A stretch of 8,744 bases of DNA from Pirellulales bacterium (lineage in GTDB: Bacteria; Planctomycetota; Planctomycetia; Pirellulales; Thermoguttaceae), in contig DAOWNK010000127.1 of NCBI GenBank assembly GCA_030642635.1, positions 1-8,744 on the forward strand, in the 5' to 3' direction. Shown piece by piece: positions 1 to 4,579 of this stretch. A program made the translations under genes and the position numbers. The notes below the pieces were generated by a model. It searched no databases. It was not told the origin of the DNA and worked only from the letters and a program-made list of their open reading frames with translations. Numbering within the stretch: position 1 is the first letter of the stretch; every line of letters begins with the position of its first letter.

Positions 1-167
1 ATCCGACCGGCCGTATCGACGTATTTCAGCTTGCCGGTGTAGAAGGGATGGCAGGCGTTGCAGATATCGATCTTCAGTTCTTTCTGGGTGCTGCGGGTAG
101 TAAATGAATTGCCACAGCCGCAGGTGACCTTTGTCTCGACGTACTTGGGATGGATTTTTTCTTTCAT
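1..167 (-). CDS. rpmE: 50S ribosomal protein L31, 5' part (cut by window edge)
   Basis: Reading down from the ATG at 167-165, the protein begins MKEKIHPKYVETKVTCGCGN and continues for 55 complete codons to the window edge, so the carboxyl end is missing. L31 is a small protein of the large ribosomal subunit. The visible part matches the family start to middle: an IHPKY opening, then a zinc-site cysteine set at residues 16, 18, 36 and 39 (C-G-C ... C-N-A-C-H-P-F-Y-T-G). This is therefore the zinc-binding (C+) form, not the cysteine-free paralogue used under zinc starvation. A Shine-Dalgarno AAGGA (complement of 179-183) lies 11 bases before the start. A promoter sits just upstream, so this is probably the first gene of its transcript. 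Identity is near certain; only the missing end is unknown. Confidence 0.96.
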   Translation of the reverse strand, partial: MKEKIHPKYVETKVTCGCGNSFTTRSTQKELKIDICNACHPFYTGKLKYVDTAGR

Positions 168-209
168 AGTCACCGAAATCCTTACCATAGATGGACTTGC
201 AAACCTATT

Positions 210-238
210 AGTCTATCATCGGCCGGGCATGGAGGCAA
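210..238 (-). promoter_or_regulatory. Predicted sigma-70 promoter of rpmE
   Basis: On the minus strand, TTGCCT (complement of 233-238) is followed after exactly 17 bases by TAGACT (complement of 210-215). Transcription would start near 203, giving a leader of about 36 bases that includes the rpmE ribosome binding site. The -10 matches the consensus at four of six positions, so this is a reasonable but unproven call. Confidence 0.5.
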
Positions 239-255
239 TCCCCGTCTGTTATACG

Positions 256-369
256 GAAGAGAGAAGAGAGAGGAGGGAAGAGAGACTGGTGGATAGTACG
301 ATTATGGAGGAGCAGCCATTTCATTTAACTCTGCTATTTCCTCTCCTCCCTCCTCCCTCTTCTCTCTTC
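256..369. repeat. Imperfect polypurine/polypyrimidine inverted repeat
   Basis: The left arm 256-284 is a pure GA run (GAAGAGAGAAGAG then more A/G). The right arm 341-369 is its reverse complement at 27 of 29 positions. The arms are separated by a 56-base spacer (285-340) that is not repetitive. One strand is all purine across each arm, so besides a cruciform or RNA hairpin the arms could form triplex-type DNA. It lies just upstream of the rpmE promoter, between genes. No open frame through it looks like a protein. I do not recognise it as a known element. Confidence 0.75.
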
Positions 370-378
370 ACCACCCAC

Positions 379-642
379 TTAGGTGGGGTGTTTGCCGGGT
401 GGCGTAATGATAATGATGATTTGGCCGTCGACACGGCCGCGGCGCGTTACACGGCAGGCACGGCCGCGGCGCGTTGGATCGCGGTACGATGATGGAGACC
501 ATTGTGCAATCAGCTTGCCTAACTCCTCGTCCATCCAACGGTTGAAGTTCAGATACGAGTACAAAGGCACCCGAATCGATCCACTCCAACCGGCGCGGTC
601 GAACATAACGTTATATGCGGATTTTTGCTTCCGGCTGTTCAT
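379..642 (-). CDS. Doubtful small ORF (87 codons), possibly decayed
   Basis: An 87-codon frame runs from ATG at 642 to the stop at 379-381. Its middle (about residues 31-48, YLNFNRWMDEELGKLIAQW) has the amphipathic, acidic look of a real helix. The last 35 residues are arginine-rich low-complexity sequence followed by a run of isoleucines, which looks non-coding. The change coincides with a 17-bp direct duplication at 432-475. The overlapping minus frame gives SNAPRP in the same area, which could mean a frameshifted or duplicated 3' end. There is no convincing Shine-Dalgarno before the start. I do not recognise a family. It may be a remnant of a short planctomycete-specific gene, or chance. 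Confidence 0.22.
   Translation of the reverse strand: MNSRKQKSAYNVMFDRAGWSGSIRVPLYSYLNFNRWMDEELGKLIAQWSPSSYRDPTRRGRACRVTRRGRVDGQIIIIITPPGKHPT
432..475. repeat. 17-bp direct duplication, period 27
   Basis: The string CACGGCCGCGGCGCGTT occurs at 432-448 and again exactly at 459-475, with a 10-base spacer between copies. Each copy contains the palindrome CCGCGG. Both copies lie near the 3' end of the doubtful minus-strand ORF. A short tandem duplication by replication slippage would explain it. Confidence 0.8.
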
Positions 643-719
643 GGGAATATATACCGTTCGAGGCGGCTTTGGGTGTCCTCCTATATTTTATACGCAAGGC
701 GGTATAAAAGGGTTTGAGT

Positions 720-734
720 CGCCAAGAATTGGCG
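720..734. repeat. Short perfect hairpin
   Basis: CGCCAA (720-725) and TTGGCG (729-734) are perfect complements around a three-base loop GAA. It sits 12 bases left of the larger 747-949 element and may be part of the same repeat-rich patch. No run of T follows on either strand, so it is unlikely to be a terminator. Confidence 0.5.
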
Positions 735-746
735 GATGGGAAAAAT

Positions 747-949
747 CCATAAAGCCGCGACCGGTGGTCGCGCCATGGTTACACTCCGAGCGGTCAAGAA
801 TCGCGTTTTTCACGACAAAGTTATCAGCCGATAACCAGCAGTTCAGCAGAAAACCTGTACGCCAAGGAAAGCTCAATCTGTGACCGTGGCGGTATATAAT
901 CGGCACGTTACCATTTATCATAGCGCGACCACCGGTCGCGGCTTTATGG
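747..949. repeat. 203-bp element bounded by 30-bp inverted repeats (MITE- or REPIN-like)
   Basis: The arms 747-776 and 920-949 are reverse complements at 29 of 30 positions. Each arm is also a hairpin by itself: CGCGACC and GGTCGCG pair around GGT at 756-772, and around ACC at 924-940. The 143-base interior contains another hairpin (GTTATC-AGCC-GATAAC, 820-835) and no credible gene. No direct target-site duplication is visible outside the arms. Two self-palindromic units in opposite orientation is the architecture of REP doublets (REPINs); the length also fits a small non-autonomous transposable element. Neither a transposase nor a RAYT gene is in the window, so any mobility would depend on an enzyme elsewhere. 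Confidence 0.7.
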
Positions 950-961
950 TTCGGAACGCGC

Positions 962-999
962 AAAAATACACCCGGCGAGGCGATTGACACCCCGCCGGG
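962..999 (-). terminator. Predicted Rho-independent terminator of the EF-hand gene
   Basis: Thirty bases past the stop codon of the minus-strand gene at 1029, the minus strand reads CCCGGCG (complement of 993-999), a 15-base loop, and CGCCGGG (complement of 971-977). The sequence TGTATTTTTG follows. The seven-base stem is all G/C, and the five consecutive T residues (complement of 962-966) fall within a few bases of it. That is a good intrinsic terminator for the gene just upstream. Confidence 0.6.
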
Positions 1000-1028
1000 C
1001 GTGCGGTCGGCCGTCCGAGTGGTTCGGC

Positions 1029-1631
1029 TCATTCGATGTTGATATTGATCTTTTTAAGCCCAGGCCGTTCATTCATCCATGGCCGTGCGTTGCCGGATCG
1101 CCGGTCGGCTCCCTGGCGCGGACCACCTCGACGTGCAACCATCATCCGCCGCAGTTGCTTCATGCCGACGGTGAACTCTTCGAGGTTGAGTTGCCCGTCG
1201 TCGTCGCGGTCCATGCGGTTGAACATTTCCTTCGGATTGGGCAACTTTCGTCTCTGACCGACGTTCTGTGGACCGCCGCGTCCATAACCTCTTCCGACAT
1301 TCGGCGGACCGTCTGGGCGACGTTGACGGCCGGCTTCCGACGGACCGCCGCGGCGTCGTTCGGCCATCCGCTTTCTCGCTTCGTTGAACTCCTCGCGGGT
1401 CAACACCTTGTCTTCGTCCGTGTCCGCCCGGACCAGCAACCGTTTCAGCCGCTCCGGGGCGTCTTCGGGGACTTCGTCGGCCGTGATCCGGCCGTCTTGG
1501 TTGGCATCAAGCCGCTCAAAGAGTCTCTCCGGGCCGGGGCGTTCCGGCCGATCGGGTTCTTCCGCCGCTACAAATTGCGGCAGAACGACGACCGCCAGGG
1601 CCGTCATCAGGCTTAAAATTGTGCTGTGCAT
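1029..1631 (-). CDS. Secreted EF-hand calcium-binding protein, Arg/Gly-rich
   Basis: This 200-residue protein starts with a signal peptide: MHSTILSLMT, a hydrophobic stretch to about residue 19, and a likely cut after VAA at residue 23. It has three canonical 12-residue EF-hand loops. They are D42-A-N-Q-D-G ... E53; D70-T-D-E-D-K ... E81 (K replaces the usual glycine); and D141-R-D-D-D-G ... E152. Loops 1 and 2 form a normal pair. Loop 3 follows a basic, Gly/Pro/Arg-rich linker (residues 87-130). The tail is also basic and ends in KKININIE. A strong AAGGAG lies seven bases before the ATG at 1631. A terminator follows at 962-999, so it is probably a single-gene transcript. Secreted EF-hand proteins are numerous in planctomycetes and mostly uncharacterised. 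Calcium binding is a firm inference from the loops; the biological role and partner are unknown. Confidence 0.9.
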   Translation of the reverse strand: MHSTILSLMTALAVVVLPQFVAAEEPDRPERPGPERLFERLDANQDGRITADEVPEDAPERLKRLLVRADTDEDKVLTREEFNEARKRMAERRRGGPSEAGRQRRPDGPPNVGRGYGRGGPQNVGQRRKLPNPKEMFNRMDRDDDGQLNLEEFTVGMKQLRRMMVARRGGPRQGADRRSGNARPWMNERPGLKKININIE

Positions 1632-1754
1632 TACTCTTCTCCTTCACATTAGAGGGGAAACGGGATATACAACCGACTCACTACACTCTTAAACCATGAA
1701 AATGCCCCCAGGTTTCGCAAAAAATAATGAAAAAGTCGGGCAGTTCTTTTGACC

Positions 1755-1783
1755 TTGCCCAGATTTTGGGAACCGCCTATAAT
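1755..1783 (+). promoter_or_regulatory. Predicted sigma-70 promoter in the EF-hand/flgM gap
   Basis: TTGCCC (1755-1760) is followed after exactly 17 bases by a perfect TATAAT (1778-1783), which puts the start of transcription near 1790. The next gene on this strand begins only at 2097, so the product would be either a leader of about 300 bases for flgM or a separate small RNA. A long hairpin begins at 1798. Confidence 0.45.
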
Positions 1784-1797
1784 CCAATGAACCACCC

Positions 1798-1871
1798 TTA
1801 AGGAAAATTCGTAGCAGAGGTTATTGGCAAACCGCTTATCGTGCAGATTTGCCAACACTATGTTTCCTTAA
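1798..1871 (+). ncRNA. Candidate structured RNA: long irregular hairpin
   Basis: Three nested stems fold this 74-base stretch into one rod. Outer: TTAAGGAAA (1798-1806) with TTTCCTTAA (1863-1871), 9 pairs. Middle: CGTAG (1810-1814) with CTATG (1858-1862), 5 pairs including one G-U, next to a three-base bulge (1807-1809). Inner: TTGGCAAA (1824-1831) with TTTGCCAA (1848-1855), 8 pairs, closing a 16-base loop. It starts about eight bases after the predicted transcription start of the 1755-1783 promoter. No T-run follows it, so the 3' end of any RNA is not evident. The strand is chosen from the promoter; the hairpin itself works on either strand. It matches no RNA family I know. Confidence 0.3.
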
Positions 1872-2070
1872 AACGACAACCGTTCCACAACGCATCGCCG
1901 CAAAGACAAGCAGTTCGTCACAGGCGTTACAGGTCGCCCAGCGGCGGATTTCGATACCACAGACACGATTTCGGTTTGTTTGATCCGGCGCCTGCCCGAC
2001 AGCCGATCAGAACAGTGCCGCTGATGAAGTCAAGGCGGACGGTCAGCGTGAGGGAAGTCGAAATGTAAGG

Positions 2071-2076
2071 TATAAT
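2071..2076 (+). promoter_or_regulatory. Possible -10 box for flgM
   Basis: A perfect TATAAT lies 20 bases before the flgM start. The position 17 bases further upstream (GTGAGG, 2048-2053) matches a -35 box poorly, and there is no sigma-28-type GCCGATAA. It may be an activator-dependent promoter or chance. The ribosome binding site GGAG (2086-2089) follows it. Confidence 0.3.
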
Positions 2077-2096
2077 AACATAAATGGAGTAGAAGG

Positions 2097-2375
2097 ATGC
2101 ACATTATCGGCCCAGCCCATTTACACGGTCCACAATCCATCGGTCCGCCGCACGGTCCCCAGGCGTCGAAGGCGGCGCAGCGACCCGATTCGGTGCAGAT
2201 TACCGACGAGTTGGATATCTCCGATGCTGCAAGGTTGACCGACCTGGCCAATTCAGCACCGGAAATTCGTCAGGATCGCGTCGATGCCGTTCGCGCAAAG
2301 ATTGCACAAGGCGCCTACGAAACGCCGGAGAAGCTCGACGTGGCGGTCGAGCGATTGTTGGACGAGATCGGTTAA
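2097..2375 (+). CDS. flgM: FlgM-like anti-sigma-28 factor
   Basis: A 92-residue protein. FlgM binds the flagellar sigma factor FliA (sigma-28) in the cytoplasm and holds back late flagellar genes until the hook is complete and FlgM is exported. The carboxyl half matches the family: DELDISDAARLTDLA (residues 37-51), then helices containing R59-Q-D-R-V-D-A-V-R-A-K-I, the hallmark QGAYETPEKLDVA (71-83), and a final V-E-R-L-L-D-E-I. The amino end is His/Pro/Gly-rich (GPAHLHGPQSIGPPHGPQ, residues 5-22) and predicted disordered, as in typical FlgM; this particular wording is what I associate with planctomycete versions. GGAG lies seven bases before the ATG. fur follows 12 bases after the stop, so the two are probably co-transcribed. 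No other flagellar gene is in the window. Confidence 0.85.
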   Translation: MHIIGPAHLHGPQSIGPPHGPQASKAAQRPDSVQITDELDISDAARLTDLANSAPEIRQDRVDAVRAKIAQGAYETPEKLDVAVERLLDEIG

Positions 2376-2387
2376 CCGGTGACTATC

Positions 2388-2861
2388 ATGCCGGACAGTT
2401 TTTCACTCCGCTCGGTTGATGTAAAGCTGCCGCCGGCAGAACGTTTTGGCCAATTCTTGCAAGGCCATGGAAAACGCTTTACGCAACAGCGGCAATTGAT
2501 CGTCGAGATGGTCTTCAGCCACCACGACCACTTCGACGCCGACGAGTTGATCGACCACCTACAGGAACTCATCGCCCGGCGCAAGGTGAGCCGGCCGACC
2601 GTCTACCGCACGCTTGCGGAATTGGTCGAGGCCGGCATGTTGCGAAAGATGGTACTAGGCGGACGGAGTGTCTACGAGCACGAATACGGCTACCCCAGCC
2701 ACGATCACCTCTATTGCCAGCGGTGCAACAAGCTGATCGAGTTCCACAGCGACGACCTGGAGCAAATCCGCGACGCCGTGGCCGCCAAACACGACTTCCA
2801 TGTCGTCGGACACCGCATGTTTGTCACCGGCATTTGTAGCGAATGTAGCCGTGGGCAATGA
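2388..2861 (+). CDS. fur: Fur-family metal-responsive transcriptional regulator
   Basis: A 157-residue DNA-binding repressor of the ferric-uptake regulator family, which senses Fe2+ (or Zn2+, Mn2+ or peroxide in sister groups) in the cytoplasm. An amino-terminal winged helix includes TQQRQLIVEMVF (residues 32-43) and the recognition helix SRPTVYRTL (68-76). The dimerisation/metal domain carries the HDHLYC motif (H105, H107, C110). The structural zinc pairs are C110-x-x-C113 and C150-x-x-C153. H45-H46-D47-H48 supplies further ligands. I chose the ATG at 2388 because GGTGA sits five bases before it; an in-frame GTG at 2379 would add three residues. It lies 12 bases after flgM. Its stop codon directly abuts that of the convergent purB. 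The sequence does not decide which metal is sensed; iron (Fur proper) is the default guess. Confidence 0.9.
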   Translation: MPDSFSLRSVDVKLPPAERFGQFLQGHGKRFTQQRQLIVEMVFSHHDHFDADELIDHLQELIARRKVSRPTVYRTLAELVEAGMLRKMVLGGRSVYEHEYGYPSHDHLYCQRCNKLIEFHSDDLEQIRDAVAAKHDFHVVGHRMFVTGICSECSRGQ

Positions 2862-4295
2862 CTACAGTTGAACATCTGCCTCGCAGCCTAAACACTCGCC
2901 ATACTTCGCCCGAATCGGCTCGATTACCTCTGCGACGAACTCGTCGACCTGCTGCGGTGCACGGCCGATGAACTCCGTAGGCTCCAGTACGGCGGCCAGA
3001 TCGATTCCGGCGAACGCATTGTCGGCCGCAAGGCGTTCGATCAGGTCGTTCCGGCCGCCTTGCTGCTTGACCACCGCAGCGGCGGCCTGGCTGTGGCGGC
3101 GGATTCGCTCGTGCAGGTCCTGTCGGTCGCCGCCGGCGGCGACTGCCGCCATCAGTACGTTCTCGGTCGCCATAAACGGCAGCTCGTCATCGAGGTTCGC
3201 CGCAATCACCTGTGGATATACCACCAGGGCGGCGGCCACGTTCTGGTACAGTATCAGCACTGCGTCGGTCGCAAGGAACGCCTGTGGGATGACTAGCCGG
3301 CGGCAGGCGCTGTCGTCGAGTGTGCGCTCCAACCACTGCACCGAGAGCGTGGCCGCCGGGCCGGACTCCAACGTGATAACGAATCGCGCCAGGCTGCAAA
3401 TCCGTTCGCTGCGCATCGGGTTTCGCTTGTACGCCATGGCCGAGGAGCCGATCTGCTCGGTCTCGAACGGCTCTTCCAACTCCTTGCGATGCGCCAGCAG
3501 CCGCAGGTCGGTCGCAGCCTTGTGTGCGCTCTGGGCGATGCCCGACAGCACGCCGAGCACCTGCGAGTCGATCTTTCGCGGGTACGTCTGGCCGGTCACT
3601 GCGTAGGTTTCCTCGAAGCCGATCTTTTGGCAGACAAGCTCTTCGAGCCGGCGGACCTTCTCGTGGTTGCCGTCGAACAGCCGCAGAAAACTGGCCTGGG
3701 TGCCGGTCGTGCCCTTCGGTCCCCTGGCCTTGAGTTCATCAAGCCGATGCTTGATCTCCGCCAGATCGAGCACAAGGTCATACGCCCAGAGGCACGCCCG
3801 GCGTCCGACCGTGGTCGGCTGTGCCGGCTGGAAGTGGGTGAACCCCAAGCACGGCAGGTCGCGGTATTTCACGGCGAACCGGGCTAGACGATCTATTACC
3901 GCCACTACCCGGCGACGTATCATTTTCAACGCTTCGCACAGCAACAGCAGATCGGCGTTGTCGGTGACAAAGCAGCTTGTTGCCCCAAGGTGTATGATCG
4001 CCCGAGCGTCCGGCGCCGCGTCGCCGTAGGCGTGTACGTGTGCCATCACGTCGTGCCGCAGCCGGCGTTCGTACTCGCGTGCGGCGTCGAAGTCGATCTT
4101 ATCGACGTTATCCTTCAGTTGCCGAAGTTGCCCGTCGCTGATCGGCAGCCCCAGTTCCGCTTGGGCTTCGGCCAGTGCCACCCACATTTTTCGCCACAAG
4201 GAGAATTTCCGCTGAGGGCTCCACAGTTCGCTCATCTGCGGCGAGGCGTATCGGGTAATCAGCGGATTTTGATATTGATCGAGTTTTTCGGACAT
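2862..4295 (-). CDS. purB: Adenylosuccinate lyase, long animal-like type
   Basis: This enzyme makes two cleavages in purine synthesis: SAICAR to AICAR plus fumarate, and adenylosuccinate to AMP plus fumarate. The 477-residue protein begins MSEKLDQYQNPLITRYASPQ. Visible family features are RLRHDVMAHVHAYG (78-91), HLGATSCFVTDNADL (102-116), the catalytic-His segment TLGFTHFQPAQ-type at 149-159 (H154), KGTTGTQASFL (194-204), and the fumarate-lyase signature 283-296 with the catalytic serine pair S284-S285. Later come QWLERTLDDSA (320-330) and ELPFMATENV (371-380). Length and wording resemble human ADSL far more than the roughly 430-residue enzyme of Bacillus. One oddity is A287 where MPYKRNP is usual. 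The frame stays open for 39 more codons upstream, but that stretch holds the promoter and a REP copy, so ATG 4295 is the likely start. No strong Shine-Dalgarno is present. Confidence 0.95.
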   Translation of the reverse strand: MSEKLDQYQNPLITRYASPQMSELWSPQRKFSLWRKMWVALAEAQAELGLPISDGQLRQLKDNVDKIDFDAAREYERRLRHDVMAHVHAYGDAAPDARAIIHLGATSCFVTDNADLLLLCEALKMIRRRVVAVIDRLARFAVKYRDLPCLGFTHFQPAQPTTVGRRACLWAYDLVLDLAEIKHRLDELKARGPKGTTGTQASFLRLFDGNHEKVRRLEELVCQKIGFEETYAVTGQTYPRKIDSQVLGVLSGIAQSAHKAATDLRLLAHRKELEEPFETEQIGSSAMAYKRNPMRSERICSLARFVITLESGPAATLSVQWLERTLDDSACRRLVIPQAFLATDAVLILYQNVAAALVVYPQVIAANLDDELPFMATENVLMAAVAAGGDRQDLHERIRRHSQAAAAVVKQQGGRNDLIERLAADNAFAGIDLAAVLEPTEFIGRAPQQVDEFVAEVIEPIRAKYGECLGCEADVQL

Positions 4296-4322
4296 TTTCA
4301 GTGGTTTTCCATTTACTGTATT

Positions 4323-4339
4323 GCGAAGCCGCAAGCGGC
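4323..4339. repeat. REP-like palindrome, copy 1
   Basis: GCGAAGCCGCAAGCGGC contains AGCCGC-AA-GCGGCT (4327-4340), a six-pair stem with a two-base centre. The identical 17 bases recur in the same orientation at 4401-4417. Copy 1 falls in the predicted purB leader RNA. Confidence 0.7.
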
Positions 4340-4355
4340 TACATGCTCCATTATG

Positions 4356-4384
4356 AGTATACCTCGCTCGTGTGGAACGGACAA
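4356..4384 (-). promoter_or_regulatory. Predicted sigma-70 promoter of purB
   Basis: On the minus strand TTGTCC (complement of 4379-4384) is followed after exactly 17 bases by TATACT (complement of 4356-4361). Initiation near 4349 gives a leader of about 54 bases. The leader carries one REP-like palindrome (4327-4340), and a second copy (4401-4417) lies just upstream of the -35 box. The position supports the purB start at 4295. The leader is too short for a purine riboswitch. Confidence 0.6.
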
Positions 4385-4400
4385 CGGTTTTAGTGTTCGT

Positions 4401-4417
4401 GCGAAGCCGCAAGCGGC
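4401..4417. repeat. REP-like palindrome, copy 2
   Basis: Exact second copy of the 17-bp unit at 4323-4339, 78 bases away in direct orientation and just upstream of the purB -35 box. The flanking bases differ, so the shared unit is sharply bounded, which fits a discrete dispersed repeat. Confidence 0.7.
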
Positions 4418-4425
4418 CTGTGTTG

Positions 4426-4440
4426 CCTAGCTTGCCTAGG
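4426..4440. repeat. Small hairpin with internal direct repeat
   Basis: CCTAG (4426-4430) and CTAGG (4436-4440) pair around CTTGC. TTGCCTAG also occurs twice in direct order (4423-4430 and 4432-4439). It lies in the purB / secretin-like gene gap between other palindromes. Confidence 0.4.
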
Positions 4441-4450
4441 TTACTGAGCA

Positions 4451-4468
4451 GACCCGATAAATCGGGTC
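4451..4468. repeat. Perfect 8-bp palindrome with AA centre
   Basis: GACCCGAT (4451-4458), AA, ATCGGGTC (4461-4468). Same design as the REP-like units next to it (perfect stem, two-base centre) but a different sequence. No T-run follows on either strand, so a terminator is unlikely. It lies 18 bases before the -35 box of the downstream gene. Confidence 0.55.
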
Positions 4469-4485
4469 ACTACAAACCATTGGTA

Positions 4486-4514
4486 TTGCCATAAACGGGT
4501 TTCCTCCTTATATT
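4486..4514 (+). promoter_or_regulatory. Predicted sigma-70 promoter of the secretin-like gene
   Basis: TTGCCA (4486-4491) is followed after exactly 17 bases by TATATT (4509-4514). Initiation near 4521 gives a leader of about 59 bases ending in the strong AAGGAGG at 4566-4572. Confidence 0.55.
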
Positions 4515-4579
4515 CCTGCTCCGCATTTCTTGTTTTTCCAGGGTTCGTATTCCCGCGACTTCGGCAAGGAGGCTGAAGC

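Larger units (their letters stand above)
168..1028. other. Gene-poor region with repeats, rpmE to EF-hand gene
   Basis: 861 bases with no convincing gene. Contents in order: the rpmE promoter, the polypurine inverted repeat (256-369), a small CCACC/GGTGG hairpin around 371-387, the 17-bp duplication and doubtful ORF (379-642), a hairpin (720-734), the 203-bp inverted-repeat element (747-949), and the terminator (962-999). The accumulation of repeats suggests an insertion-tolerant spacer. Confidence 0.75.
1632..2096. other. Long intergenic region between EF-hand gene and flgM
   Basis: These 465 bases hold no frame that I would call a gene. Contents: the EF-hand gene's ribosome binding site at the left end, the promoter at 1755-1783, the hairpin at 1798-1871, and a perfect TATAAT at 2071-2076 just before flgM. 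I see nothing identifiable in 1872-2065. Confidence 0.7.

Noticed and set aside
383..883. 166-codon plus-strand frame across the repeat region
   Set aside because: It runs through the inverted-repeat element and has no domain-like segments.
984..1616. 210-codon plus-strand frame opposite the EF-hand gene
   Set aside because: No recognisable motifs; the minus strand has a signal peptide, three EF-hand loops, a strong ribosome binding site and a terminator.
1649..1858. 69-codon minus-strand frame upstream of the EF-hand gene
   Set aside because: No ribosome binding site; overlaps the promoter and hairpin and resembles no protein I know.
1841..2068. 75-codon plus-strand frame before flgM
   Set aside because: Arg/His/Pro-rich, no ribosome binding site, no family resemblance.
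4296..4349. Purine riboswitch in the purB leader
   Set aside because: The leader is only about 54 bases with a single short hairpin, too small for the aptamer, and has none of its conserved loops.
4296..4412. 39-codon upstream extension of purB to ATG 4412
   Set aside because: It covers the predicted promoter and both REP-like copies and reads as basic junk; ADSL proteins start near MSEKLDQYQNP.
2968..4430. Several plus-strand open frames of 70-212 codons across purB
   Set aside because: Serine/arginine-rich antisense shadows of a clearly real gene, without family resemblance.
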